44,918 bases of DNA, taken from assembly GCF_019049245.1 (NCBI RefSeq), contig NZ_JAGMUK010000027.1, forward strand, positions 1 to 44,918, given 5' to 3'. The position numbers and the translations under genes were made by a program. The notes beneath the pieces were generated by a model. It was given only the letters and a program-made list of their open reading frames with translations, searched no databases and was not told the origin of the DNA. The number at the start of each line of letters is the position of its first letter. Positions within the stretch are counted from its first letter, which is position 1. Of this stretch, positions 1-7,707 are shown in pieces. This stretch comes from Streptomyces sp. AC555_RSS877. GTDB lineage: Bacteria; Actinomycetota; Actinomycetes; Streptomycetales; Streptomycetaceae.

Positions 1-63
1 CCCGTGACCCCCGTCGGCCCCTCCCCCGTTACTGCTCCCCCGTTACTTGCTTCCCCCCGACCT

Positions 64-843
64 TCAGGCGACGAGCTCCCCGAAGGCGCTTTCCTCGTCA
101 CGGCCGAAGCTGAGGACCTCGTCCTCGCGCAGCCGGCGGAGCGACCGCCAGATGCTGGACTTCACCGTGCCGACACTGATGTCGAGGATCTCCGCGATCT
201 CCGGGTCCGTGCGGCCCTCGTAGTAGCGCAGGACCAGCATGGTGCGCTGGAGTTCGGGCAGCCGGGCGAGCGCCTGCCACAGGACCGCGCGCAGTTCCGT
301 GCCGCGCATCGCGTCCGTGTCGCCGGGCGTCTCCGGCAGTTCCTCGGTCGGGTACTCGTTCAGCTTGCGGCGGCGCCACGCGCTGATGTGCAGGTTGGTC
401 ATGGTGCGGCGGAGGTAGCCCCCGACCGCGGCCTTGTCACTGATCCGCTCCCACGCCCGGTACGTCGAGAACAGCGCGCTCTGCAGCAGGTCCTCGGCCT
501 CGAAGCGGTCGCCGGTGAGGTGATAGGCGGTTGCGTACAGGGAGGCGCGGCGCTCCTGGACGTAGGCGGTGAACTCCGCCTCCGACAGCGAACGACGCTC
601 CCCCGTGTCCTCCCTGTACGCGCTTCCCCCGTGTGCTTCCCCCGTGAAACCGTCAACCACCGTCATGTATCCGGTGTGCTGACGCCCGGTGCCGCGAGCG
701 CACCCCCGCCCTCCCCCACGCTCGACTACGCTCGCGCGGGAGGGGCCCCCATCGGCACCGGACTTCTCGGAACCCCGGCCCCCGTTCACGTCGTGCAGAC
801 GCGTGATCACTGCGCTCGTGCCGTTGCCGTGCAGCGTGTTCAT
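64..843 (-). CDS. sigQ: SigE-family ECF RNA polymerase sigma factor (SigQ)
   Basis: Sigma-70 group 4 factor, expected to direct RNA polymerase to a small regulon. After a poorly conserved N-terminal tail comes region 2 (ASLYATAYHLTGDRFEAEDL, then the basic RRTMTNLHISAWRRR) and region 4 (LPELQRTMLVLRYYEGRTDPEIAEIL followed by a VGTVKSSIWRSLRRLR recognition helix), here quoted in pieces. It is transcribed divergently from the AfsQ1 gene, the arrangement known for sigQ in Streptomyces coelicolor, and an AfsQ1-type box lies between the two. The start is uncertain: ATG at 843 (259 aa) is chosen, but ATG at 666 would remove a low-complexity 59-residue tail and leave both sigma regions intact, and the open frame runs up to 945. 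No anti-sigma gene is adjacent. Confidence 0.88.
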   Translation of the reverse strand: MNTLHGNGTSAVITRLHDVNGGRGSEKSGADGGPSRASVVERGGGRGCARGTGRQHTGYMTVVDGFTGEAHGGSAYREDTGERRSLSEAEFTAYVQERRASLYATAYHLTGDRFEAEDLLQSALFSTYRAWERISDKAAVGGYLRRTMTNLHISAWRRRKLNEYPTEELPETPGDTDAMRGTELRAVLWQALARLPELQRTMLVLRYYEGRTDPEIAEILDISVGTVKSSIWRSLRRLREDEVLSFGRDEESAFGELVA

Positions 844-940
844 CTCGCGCCCCCCGTCGTGGACTTCCGGTGTTTCGCCTTGCTTCCTTGCCTGTGCCGA
901 GAAGCTTGCCCGGACCACTTCATGGCCGTGTCCGCCGACT

Positions 941-956
941 GTCACAGACCTGTCAC
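941..956. promoter_or_regulatory. AfsQ1-type direct-repeat box GTCAC-N6-GTCAC
   Basis: Two perfect GTCAC half-sites (941-945 and 952-956) are separated by exactly six bases. This fits the GTnAC-n6-GTnAC consensus reported for the response regulator AfsQ1. The box lies in the 254-bp gap between sigQ and afsQ1, so autoregulation and control of sigQ are both plausible. Confidence 0.75.
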
Positions 957-1030
957 AGGGCCCCCCTCGGATGCCGCTCCTGGACGCGGCACAGTCCCCA
1001 CACAGACAAGAGCGCTACCGGTGCGTAGAA

Positions 1031-1059
1031 ATACAGGTTCAGGCCTGAGCCATACAGGT
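1031..1059. promoter_or_regulatory. Direct repeat ATACAGGT flanking a palindrome upstream of afsQ1
   Basis: ATACAGGT occurs at 1031-1038 and 1052-1059, start-to-start distance 21 bp (two helical turns). Between them is the perfect palindrome TCAGGCCTGA (1039-1048), extended by two more pairs plus a G-U pair to 1036-1051. Its position 40-70 bp before the afsQ1 start suggests a protein-binding site; the binding protein is unknown. Confidence 0.45.
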
Positions 1060-1080
1060 GTCGCAGCCCCGGCCCCCCAT

Positions 1081-1095
1081 GGGTCAGAATGACCC
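1081..1095. promoter_or_regulatory. Inverted repeat GGGTCA-N3-TGACCC at the afsQ1 start
   Basis: A perfect 6-bp inverted repeat (1081-1086 and 1090-1095, spacer GAA) lies directly before the GTG at 1098 and covers the alternative ATG at 1089. CAGAAT (1085-1090) inside it could be the -10 box of a leaderless transcript starting at the GTG. A protein bound here would block transcription or initiation. Confidence 0.4.
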
Positions 1096-1097
1096 CC

Positions 1098-1775
1098 GTG
1101 CCTTCCCTGTTGCTGATCGAGGACGACGACGCCATCCGTACGGCCCTGGAGCTGTCTCTGACGCGCCAGGGACACCGGGTTGCCACCGCTGCCACCGGCG
1201 AGGACGGCCTGCAGCTGCTGCGCGAGCAGCGGCCTGATCTGATCGTGCTGGACGTGATGCTGCCCGGTATCGACGGGTTCGAGGTGTGCCGGCGCATCCG
1301 GCGCACGGACCAGTTGCCGATCATCCTGCTGACCGCGCGCAGTGACGACATCGACGTGGTGGTCGGACTGGAGTCCGGTGCCGACGACTATGTCGTCAAG
1401 CCTGTGCAGGGGCGTGTCCTCGACGCCCGGATCCGGGCCGTGCTGCGGCGCGGTGAGCGGGAGGCGAACGACGCGGCCACGTTCGGTTCGCTGGTCATCG
1501 ACCGCGCGGCCATGACCGTGACCAAGGACGGCGAGGACCTCCAGCTCACCCCGACCGAGCTCAGGCTGCTGCTCGAACTGAGCCGGCGGCCCGGGCAGGC
1601 CCTGTCGCGTCAGCAGTTGCTGCGCCTGGTGTGGGAGCACGACTATCTCGGTGACTCGCGGCTGGTGGACGCCTGTGTGCAGCGGCTGCGCGCCAAGGTC
1701 GAGGACGTGCCGTCGTCCCCGACGCTGATCCGTACCGTGCGTGGCGTGGGTTATCGGCTGGACAGTCCTCAGTGA
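1098..1775 (+). CDS. afsQ1: OmpR/PhoB-family response regulator AfsQ1
   Basis: DNA-binding response regulator of the AfsQ1/Q2 two-component system, known in S. coelicolor to influence antibiotic production and nitrogen-related metabolism. The receiver domain (about 1-115) shows the acidic pocket EDDD at 8-11, phospho-acceptor D52 in VLDVMLPG, the switch threonine in LLTAR and lysine in VVKP. The winged-helix effector domain (about 130-222) carries LTPTELRLLLEL and ends in RTVRGVGYRL. GTG at 1098 is chosen because it gives 225 aa and puts the aspartate at position 52, matching the characterised protein; ATG at 1089 would add three residues. No convincing Shine-Dalgarno precedes either start, so a leaderless mRNA is possible. 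The stop overlaps the afsQ2 start (GTGA). Confidence 0.95.
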   Translation: MPSLLLIEDDDAIRTALELSLTRQGHRVATAATGEDGLQLLREQRPDLIVLDVMLPGIDGFEVCRRIRRTDQLPIILLTARSDDIDVVVGLESGADDYVVKPVQGRVLDARIRAVLRRGEREANDAATFGSLVIDRAAMTVTKDGEDLQLTPTELRLLLELSRRPGQALSRQQLLRLVWEHDYLGDSRLVDACVQRLRAKVEDVPSSPTLIRTVRGVGYRLDSPQ

Positions 1776-3328
1776 CCGAAGCGCAAGGGGGGGTCCGCGG
1801 CTGGGCCGCGGCTCGCAAGGGAACCTGGTCACGGCTGCGTTTCACCAGTCTGCGGCTGCGGCTGGTCGTCGTGTTCGGTCTGGTGGCGCTGACCGCCGCC
1901 GTGTCCGCGTCCGGCATCGCCTACTGGCTCAACCGCGAGGCGGTGCTCACACGCACCCAGGACGCGGTGCTGCGCGACTTCGAGCAGGAGATGCAGAACC
2001 GCGCGGGCTCGCTGCCTCAGACCCCCACCCAGGACGAACTGCAGCACACCGCGGGGCAGATGGCGAACAGCAGCCAGCGCTTCAGCGTCCTGCTGGTCGC
2101 CCAGGACGAGGGCGGCACGACGGTGTACGGCAACTCCGGCGCGCTGGACGGCTTCTCGCTCCAGGACGTGCCCGCCTCCCTGCGCGAGGCGGTGAACAGG
2201 GAGCAGAAGGTCAACTCGACCAACAAGTACGCGTACCACCTGTACTGGCAGCGGATAGTCAGCGACGGAACCCCCTATCTGGTGGCCGGTACGAAGGTGA
2301 TCGGCGGCGGGCCGACCGGTTACATGCTCAAGTCGCTGGAGCCGGAGGCCAAGGACCTCAACTCCCTTGCCTGGTCGCTCGGGATCGCCACCGGCCTGGC
2401 GTTGATCGGCTCCGCGCTGCTCGCGCAGGCCGCCGCCACGACCGTGCTGAAGCCGGTGCACCGGCTCGGGGTCGCCGCCCGGCGGCTCGGGGAGGGGAAG
2501 CTGGACACACGGCTGCGGGTGTCCGGGACCGACGAACTCGCCGATCTGTCACGGACGTTCAACAACGCGGCCGCGGCGCTGGAGAAACGGGTGGACGACA
2601 TGGCCGCGCGGGAGGACGCGTCCCGGCGGTTCGTGGCGGACATGTCGCACGAGCTGCGTACGCCGCTGACCGCCATCACCGCCGTGTCGGAGGTGCTGGA
2701 GGAGGAGCTGGAGTCGGGCGGGATCGATCCCATGGTCGATCCGGCGGTACGGCTCGTGGTCAGCGAGACACGGCGGCTCAACGACCTCGTGGAGAACCTC
2801 ATGGAGGTCACCCGCTTCGACGCCGGTACGGCGCGGCTGGTCGTCGACGACGTGGACGTCGTCGACCAGATCACCGCCTGCATCGACGCGCGGGCCTGGC
2901 TGGACGCGGTGGAGCTGGACGCCGAGCGGGGCATCCACGCCCGTCTCGACCCGCGCCGCCTGGACGTGATCATGGCGAACCTGATCGGCAACGCGCTCAA
3001 GCACGGGGGGTCGCCGGTGCGGGTCGCCGTGCGGGCGGCCGACGAGGAGGTCGTCATCGAGGTGCGGGACCACGGACCGGGCATCCCCGAGGACGTCCTG
3101 CCGCACGTCTTCGACCGGTTCTACAAGGCCAGCGCCTCCCGGCCGCGCTCCGAGGGCAGCGGCCTGGGCCTGTCCATCGCCCTGGAGAACGCCCACATCC
3201 ACGGCGGCGAGATCACGGCCGCCAACTCCGCCGAGGGCGGTGCGGTGTTCACGCTGCGGCTGCCGCGGGACTCGTCGCCGCTCACCGAAGAGGCCGACGA
3301 AGGTGAGAAGGGCCAGGGGGACGCCTGA
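1772..3328 (+). CDS. afsQ2: Sensor histidine kinase AfsQ2
   Basis: Membrane histidine kinase that should phosphorylate AfsQ1. Order: basic N-terminus, first membrane helix about 30-53, extracytoplasmic sensor about 54-198, second helix about 199-222, HAMP linker about 223-275, HisKA with phospho-acceptor H293 in DMSHELRTPLTA, then HATPase with N box NLIGNALKHG, G1 box DHGPGIP and G2 box GSGLGLSIA. All catalytic boxes are intact. The GTG start overlaps the afsQ1 stop by four bases and the stop overlaps the next ATG by one base, so translation of the three genes is probably coupled. The sensor domain gives no clue to the ligand. The C-terminus is a short charged tail. Confidence 0.95.
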   Translation: MTEAQGGVRGWAAARKGTWSRLRFTSLRLRLVVVFGLVALTAAVSASGIAYWLNREAVLTRTQDAVLRDFEQEMQNRAGSLPQTPTQDELQHTAGQMANSSQRFSVLLVAQDEGGTTVYGNSGALDGFSLQDVPASLREAVNREQKVNSTNKYAYHLYWQRIVSDGTPYLVAGTKVIGGGPTGYMLKSLEPEAKDLNSLAWSLGIATGLALIGSALLAQAAATTVLKPVHRLGVAARRLGEGKLDTRLRVSGTDELADLSRTFNNAAAALEKRVDDMAAREDASRRFVADMSHELRTPLTAITAVSEVLEEELESGGIDPMVDPAVRLVVSETRRLNDLVENLMEVTRFDAGTARLVVDDVDVVDQITACIDARAWLDAVELDAERGIHARLDPRRLDVIMANLIGNALKHGGSPVRVAVRAADEEVVIEVRDHGPGIPEDVLPHVFDRFYKASASRPRSEGSGLGLSIALENAHIHGGEITAANSAEGGAVFTLRLPRDSSPLTEEADEGEKGQGDA

Positions 3329-3930
3329 TGAACGTACGACGTCTGCTGGCGCTCCCCGCGCTCGCCCTGCTCCTCGCCGGCTGCGGCATCCGGGCCACCG
3401 AGGTGCCCACCGACTTCGGCCCCGCGCCCTCCCGGGTGCGCTGCTCCCTGTCCGAGCCGGACGTCTCCACGCAGGCCTCGGGCGGGCTGCCGGTGCAGGT
3501 GTTCCTGCTGTGCGGTTCGTCATTGGTGACCGTCGACCGGACCGTGCGCGTGCCGGACGGTGCGGCCGACTCCAGGCGGCGGGTGCTGGTCGCGCAGGGG
3601 CTGCTGGACGAACTCGCCGCGACGCCGTCGGCCGCGGAGAAGGAGGCCGGGTACACCACCGACGTGCGCGGCGGCATGGCGGTGAGCGGACCGCGCCCCA
3701 CGGACCCCGAGGACGCCCTGCGCCTGAGCGCCCCGCCCGGCGACCTGACCTCCTACTCCCTCGCCCAGCTCGTCTGCACCTTCTCCGACTCGGCGGCCGC
3801 GGAGGGCGACGGCTCCGTCATCCTCGGCGGCCCCGACAGCGCGCCGCTGCGCCGCTACGAGTGCACCGACGAGGTCCGCTCCCGCCCGGGCAGCAAGGAG
3901 CCGCCGTCGGCCGAGGTGACGGGCGGCTGA
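3328..3930 (+). CDS. Secreted lipoprotein of the afsQ operon
   Basis: A 200-residue protein with a clear lipoprotein signal (MNVRR, hydrophobic stretch, lipobox LLAGC with C19). The mature part has two Cys-containing segments (VRCSLSEPD and VFLLCGSS) and resembles the lipoprotein encoded just after afsQ2 in other streptomycetes; parts also look like the GerMN/LpqB-type lipoproteins, a weak resemblance. The ATG overlaps the afsQ2 stop (TGATG), so it is co-translated with the kinase and may modulate its outer-face sensing, an inference from context by analogy with other kinase-lipoprotein pairs. A strong hairpin follows. Confidence 0.85.
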   Translation: MNVRRLLALPALALLLAGCGIRATEVPTDFGPAPSRVRCSLSEPDVSTQASGGLPVQVFLLCGSSLVTVDRTVRVPDGAADSRRRVLVAQGLLDELAATPSAAEKEAGYTTDVRGGMAVSGPRPTDPEDALRLSAPPGDLTSYSLAQLVCTFSDSAAAEGDGSVILGGPDSAPLRRYECTDEVRSRPGSKEPPSAEVTGG

Positions 3931-3955
3931 CGCCGGCGCGTGAGCCGAAGGGGCG

Positions 3956-4025
3956 CGCCGGTGTCGGGAGTGTGAGCGCGCGGAGGCCCGAAGGGCTGAG
4001 CACGGTCGCGCTCCCGACACCGGCG
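3956..4025 (+). terminator. Long GC hairpin ending the afsQ operon
   Basis: A perfect 15-bp inverted repeat (3956-3970 with 4011-4025) encloses about 40 bases that can themselves fold. There is no U tract, typical of Streptomyces terminators. It lies 26 bp after the lipoprotein stop. Confidence 0.75.
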
Positions 4026-4140
4026 GAGGCGCCCCGGAGGCGAACCGAGCCCCAAAAAGAGAAGCGTGTGGCGCAAGCCTCACGCACGTACCTCTGGGTG
4101 TCCCGGAACCGTTCGTGCCGGAGGCCGCGTCTAGGGGGGC

Positions 4141-4692
4141 GTGCAGCGTCAAGGCTCCATCGGCGGCAGTGCCGCGATTCGCATCCGTGTGACGGGAGGC
4201 GTCCTCCTCGTCGCACACCTCGTGTTCGTCGCCTGGTTCACGCTGCGACCGCTGGACGTCCCCTGGGTGATGCCACCCAATCTGCATCCGCTGGCCGGTA
4301 TACGGGCGGATGCGGCGCTCGGCTGGCAGGAGGGCGCCCGGCGCATCGGCGAAGGGCTCGCGCTGCTGGCCCCGCTGGGCGTGCTGCTCCCGATGGCGCA
4401 CGGCAGGCTCACGGTCTCGCCGCTCGCCTCACTGCTCCGGACGATGGCCGCCGGCGCCCTGATCTCGCTGGGCATCGAACTGCTCCAGACCGCGGTGCCC
4501 GGACAGGTCGTCGACATCGACTCGCTGCTCCTGAACACGGCGGGCGTCGCCCTCACCCACGCGGCGCTCGTGCCCGCGGCCCGCGCCTGGTTCCGCCGCA
4601 GGACCGAGCACGTCGGCAGCCGCCCGCTCCGCCAGGAGGACGCTCCTCAGGGTCGGACCCCGACGATTCCCAGGGTCGGGATCGCACCGTAG
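4141..4692 (+). CDS. VanZ-family membrane protein
   Basis: A 183-residue integral membrane protein with four hydrophobic segments (about 15-35, 65-85, 95-115 and 128-148) and VanZ-like features: FTLRPLDVPW after the first helix, GIELLQTAVPGQVVDIDSLL (quoted as GIELLQ and VDIDSLLLNTAG) near the third and fourth. VanZ-like proteins affect glycopeptide sensitivity in some bacteria, but most, including this one, have no proven role. The GTG start is preceded by AGGGGG at 4133-4138. It stands alone between the afsQ operon terminator and the PspC gene. Confidence 0.85.
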   Translation: MQRQGSIGGSAAIRIRVTGGVLLVAHLVFVAWFTLRPLDVPWVMPPNLHPLAGIRADAALGWQEGARRIGEGLALLAPLGVLLPMAHGRLTVSPLASLLRTMAAGALISLGIELLQTAVPGQVVDIDSLLLNTAGVALTHAALVPAARAWFRRRTEHVGSRPLRQEDAPQGRTPTIPRVGIAP

Positions 4693-4809
4693 AGCGACGC
4701 TTCGTCCGCTTCGTGCCCGTAGCTTGGAAGGCAGATGGACGGAGCGACCAGCCGACGCAGGGACGCTGAGGCGCCCGTAGGGGAACGACCCGATCAAAGG
4801 AGAGCCGCA

Positions 4810-5013
4810 ATGAACCGCCTCGCCCGCCCCACCAACGGCCGCATGATCGGCGGAGTGTGTGCCGCGCTGGCGCAGCGCTTCGGCACCTCCGCCACCACGA
4901 TGCGCGTGATCTTCCTCATCTCGTGCCTGCTGCCCGGCCCGCAGTTCCTGCTCTACGCCGCGCTCTGGATCCTGTTCCCGTCGGAGAACAAGGCCGCGCG
5001 CACGGCCTGGTGA
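4810..5013 (+). CDS. Small PspC-domain membrane protein
   Basis: A 67-residue protein that is little more than a PspC domain: LARPTNGRMIGGVCAALAQR, then a membrane segment VIFLISCLLPGPQFLLYAAL (about 33-55) and the FPSE end typical of PspC. PspC proteins respond to membrane stress. The start at ATG 4810 is set by AAAGGAG eight to nine bases upstream; the open frame extends back to 4735 but that part does not look coding. It ends before a bidirectional terminator. Confidence 0.88.
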   Translation: MNRLARPTNGRMIGGVCAALAQRFGTSATTMRVIFLISCLLPGPQFLLYAALWILFPSENKAARTAW

Positions 5014-5028
5014 GCGCGGATACGCGCA

Positions 5029-5073
5029 CGCCGGTGGGGCGCACCCCGTGTCCAAGGGTGCGCCCCACCGGCG
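5029..5073. terminator. Bidirectional terminator, 18-bp perfect stem
   Basis: 5029-5046 pairs perfectly with 5056-5073 around a nine-base loop. It separates the convergent PspC gene and small secreted-protein gene and should stop transcription from both sides. Confidence 0.88.
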
Positions 5074-5091
5074 CGTTCGGAGGCGGTGCGA

Positions 5092-5451
5092 TCAGCCGAG
5101 CGGGATCCCGTTCACCGGCAGGCCCTGCGTGGGCAGCCCGGCGCCACCGACCGGCAGGCCGCCGAGCAGACCGGCGGCCGGCGCGGTCGGGCCCTGGGTA
5201 AGCACCCGCTGCGCGACCGGCTGCGCCGCGGCCAGGCTGGTGGCGAGCGCCGGCTGCGCCTGGGACAGCGCCTCACCGGTCCCCGGCAACGACTTGGTGA
5301 TGCCTTCGGCCGGCAGCGTCTGGGTGACGCCGCCCAGCGCCTCGGTGGCGTCCGGGACGGCCGGGGCGGCGTTCGCGGAGCCCGCACCGGCGGCGGCGAA
5401 GGCGGCACCGAGGGCGGCGACACCGAGGGTCTTGGCAGCAGACTGCTTCAT
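5092..5451 (-). CDS. Small secreted Ala/Pro/Gly-rich protein
   Basis: A 119-residue protein with a clean Sec signal peptide: MKQSAAK, hydrophobic core, cleavage after SANA near residue 28. The mature protein is low in complexity, with spaced repeats of the kind LGGVTQTLP, SLPGTGEAL and LLGGLPVGG, and has no Cys. Function is unknown; similar short exported proteins are common in Streptomyces and are sometimes mislabelled ATP-binding. The ATG at 5451 is chosen over the upstream frame start (5508) because AAGGA lies about nine bases before it and the signal peptide starts there. Confidence 0.8.
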   Translation of the reverse strand: MKQSAAKTLGVAALGAAFAAAGAGSANAAPAVPDATEALGGVTQTLPAEGITKSLPGTGEALSQAQPALATSLAAAQPVAQRVLTQGPTAPAAGLLGGLPVGGAGLPTQGLPVNGIPLG

Positions 5452-5589
5452 GTAAACGCGTCCTTGAATGGGATGACGGTGATGTGAGCGGTTCACGACC
5501 GTAAACACGCCACACGGCCCTCCGCAAACATCGAAAGGCGGACGGATGGTGAAAGCCCGCCCGCATTCCGGGTCACCGGATTTTCCCGG

Positions 5590-6753
5590 TCAGCCCTCCG
5601 CACCCACAGAACCGCTGGTGGAGGCGGTCTGCTGGAACAGCCATTCGGACTTCAGCTCGGCATATCCGGGCTTGACCACGTCATTGATCATCGCGAGTCG
5701 TTCATCGAATGGAATGAACGCTGATTTCATCGCATTGACGGAGAACCACTGCATGTCTTCGAGTGTGTAACCGAACGCCTCGACAAGATGCTCGAATTCC
5801 CGGCTCATGCTGGTGCCGGACATCAGGCGGTTGTCCGTGTTCACGGTCGCCCGGAAGTGCAGCCGGCGCAGCAGTCCGATCGGGTGCTCGGCGTACGAGG
5901 CCGCGGCCCCGGTCTGGAGGTTGGAGCTGGGGCACAGCTCCAGGGGGATCCGCTTGTCCCGTACGTAGGAGGCGAGCCGCCCGAGCTGGACCGAGCCGTC
6001 CTCCTGGACCTGGATGTCGTCGATGATGCGCACGCCGTGGCCGAGCCGGTCGGCGCCGCACCACTGCAGGGCCTGCCAGATGGACGGCAGTCCGAAGGCC
6101 TCGCCGGCGTGGATGGTGAAGTGGTTGTTCTCGCGCTTGAGGTACTCGAAGGCGTCGAGGTGCCGGGTGGGCGGGAACCCGGCCTCGGCGCCCGCGATGT
6201 CGAAGCCGACCACGCCCAGATCCCGGTACCGGTTGGCGAGTTCGGCGATCTCCAGGGCACGGGCCGCGTGCCGCATGGCGGTGAGCAGGGCGCCGACGCG
6301 GATGCGGTGGCCGCCGGCACGGGCGCGGCGTTCGCCTTCCCGGAAGCCCTCGTTGACGGCCTCGACGACCTCTTCGAGGCTCAGGCCGCCTTCCAGGTGC
6401 TGCTCGGGGGCGTACCGCACCTCCGCGTACACCACCCCGTCCTCGGCGAGGTCCTCGGCGCACTCGGCGGCGACCCGGACGAGCGCGTCCCGGGTCTGCA
6501 TCACGCCGACGGTGTGCGAGAAGGTCTCCAGGTACCGCTCCAGGGAACCGGAGTCGGCGGCCTCGCGGAACCAGACGCCGAGCTTGCCGGGGTCGTTCTC
6601 GGGGAGGTGGGAGTACCCGGTCTCCCGGGCGAGTTCGACGATCGTGCCGGGGCGCAGCCCGCCGTCGAGGTGGTCGTGCAGCAGAACCTTGGGCGCCCGG
6701 CGGATCTGGTCCGAGCTCGGGGTGGTTCCTTTCGGGGCAGTCTGGCTCGTCAT
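5590..6753 (-). CDS. add: Adenosine deaminase
   Basis: Zinc hydrolase converting adenosine and deoxyadenosine to inosine and deoxyinosine. The 387-residue protein carries the metal ligands H26 and H28 in LLHDHLDGG, the substrate loop HAGEAFG, the DRLGHGVRI strand, ELCPSSN and the late aspartate in [14 protein letters not shown]. Length and motifs match bacterial Add. The start at 6753 has GCGGAA close upstream. A palindromic operator shared with the nucleoside transporter genes lies 17 bases before the start codon, tying this enzyme to nucleoside uptake. Confidence 0.95.
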   Translation of the reverse strand: MTSQTAPKGTTPSSDQIRRAPKVLLHDHLDGGLRPGTIVELARETGYSHLPENDPGKLGVWFREAADSGSLERYLETFSHTVGVMQTRDALVRVAAECAEDLAEDGVVYAEVRYAPEQHLEGGLSLEEVVEAVNEGFREGERRARAGGHRIRVGALLTAMRHAARALEIAELANRYRDLGVVGFDIAGAEAGFPPTRHLDAFEYLKRENNHFTIHAGEAFGLPSIWQALQWCGADRLGHGVRIIDDIQVQEDGSVQLGRLASYVRDKRIPLELCPSSNLQTGAAASYAEHPIGLLRRLHFRATVNTDNRLMSGTSMSREFEHLVEAFGYTLEDMQWFSVNAMKSAFIPFDERLAMINDVVKPGYAELKSEWLFQQTASTSGSVGAEG

Positions 6754-6769
6754 TTCCGCACTCTAACGC

Positions 6770-6781
6770 CTACGCGCGTAG
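6770..6781. promoter_or_regulatory. Operator A, CTACGCGCGTAG, before add
   Basis: A perfect 12-bp palindrome in the divergent gap between add and the hydrolase gene. The core ACGCGCGT with flanking TA recurs at 18404, 19747 and 21074, each time before a nucleoside uptake gene. Bound protein would cover the add transcription start region. Confidence 0.65.
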
Positions 6782-6862
6782 ATCGGTGTACGAAATCGTC
6801 GATACGTAACGGTGACCGCACGTACTAGTGGCGTACACCCGCGCTTCTGACACTGTTCTGTC

Positions 6863-7624
6863 ATGGCACAGCAAGCGACGCCGGTTCGTACGGCCCGGCT
6901 CGGGCGGGCACTGGGACCGGAGCCGACGGCGGTGAGCGGGGTGGTGCTGCTGCTCCCCGGCGGCGACGAGGTCTCCGGCCGCAGACCGTCCCCCCTGTTG
7001 GCGACCGCGTCCGTGCGCACGTTGGGCCGCCGGCTCGCGCGTACGGGGCGTGACGACGGCCTGGTCACGCATGTCGTCCACTACCGCTATCGCGGCTGGA
7101 ACGGCAGCGAGGCCCATCCGGCGCGCGACACGTCCTGGGCGGTCGAGGAGGTCGTACGGCGCTACGGCGACGTCTCCGTCTGCCTCGTCGGCGTCGACAT
7201 GGGCGGGCGCGCGGCGCTGCACGCGAGCGGGCACGAGGCCGTCAACTCCGTGGTGGCACTCGCCCCCTGGCTGCCCGAGGAGGACATGGCCGCTCCACCC
7301 GAACCGGTGAAGCAGCTCGTGGGACGCCAGGTGCTGATCGTGCACGGCACGAACGACGAACGGACGGATCCGGAGTTGTCGTTCCGGCTGGCGGCACGGG
7401 CGAAGAAGGCCAACCGGGATGTGTGCCGGTTCGAAGTGCACTCCGACGGGCACGGCTTGCACCAGCACCGGGACGAAGTCCACGCGCTGACCGAGGACTT
7501 CGTGATGGGGATGCTGTTCGGGCGGGCGCTGTCGCGGCCGGTCCGCGATGCGCTGGCGGCGCCGCCCCCGTTGGGGTTGCGGATGCCGCTCGCCTCCGGC
7601 TTCGGGCGGTCCCTGCGCCGTTGA
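6863..7624 (+). CDS. Alpha/beta hydrolase-like protein with Asp at the nucleophile elbow
   Basis: A 253-residue cytosolic protein of the alpha/beta hydrolase fold, close in size to dienelactone-hydrolase/BAAT-like proteins. Visible elements: GVVLLLPGGDEVSGRR (oxyanion-type loop), the nucleophile elbow VGVDMGGRAALH near residue 110, the acid turn LIVHGTNDERTDP and the terminal histidine in SDGHGLHQH. The elbow has Asp instead of Ser, so it is either a dehalogenase/epoxide-hydrolase-like enzyme or no longer a serine hydrolase. Substrate unknown. No Shine-Dalgarno precedes the ATG. It is divergent from add and convergent with the LysR gene; neither neighbour gives a functional link. Confidence 0.8.
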   Translation: MAQQATPVRTARLGRALGPEPTAVSGVVLLLPGGDEVSGRRPSPLLATASVRTLGRRLARTGRDDGLVTHVVHYRYRGWNGSEAHPARDTSWAVEEVVRRYGDVSVCLVGVDMGGRAALHASGHEAVNSVVALAPWLPEEDMAAPPEPVKQLVGRQVLIVHGTNDERTDPELSFRLAARAKKANRDVCRFEVHSDGHGLHQHRDEVHALTEDFVMGMLFGRALSRPVRDALAAPPPLGLRMPLASGFGRSLRR

Positions 7625-7707
7625 GGCTTGGGTTCGGTGGGGATGTGCGGGTTGTGGGGGTTGATCGCGCCCACGCGGCGGAGCGCATGTCGACACAGCC
7701 CCGCCCC

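Noticed and set aside
28..46. GTTAC-N9-GTTAC near the left edge as an AfsQ1 box
   Set aside because: The spacer is nine rather than six bases, it lies downstream of sigQ, and the surrounding C-rich tract makes the repeat trivial.
4..1092. 362-codon plus-strand frame opposite sigQ
   Set aside because: Antisense to the sigma factor; no recognisable protein features.
1741..3306. 521-codon frame within afsQ2
   Set aside because: Shadow frame of the kinase, no domain and an Arg/Gly-rich translation.
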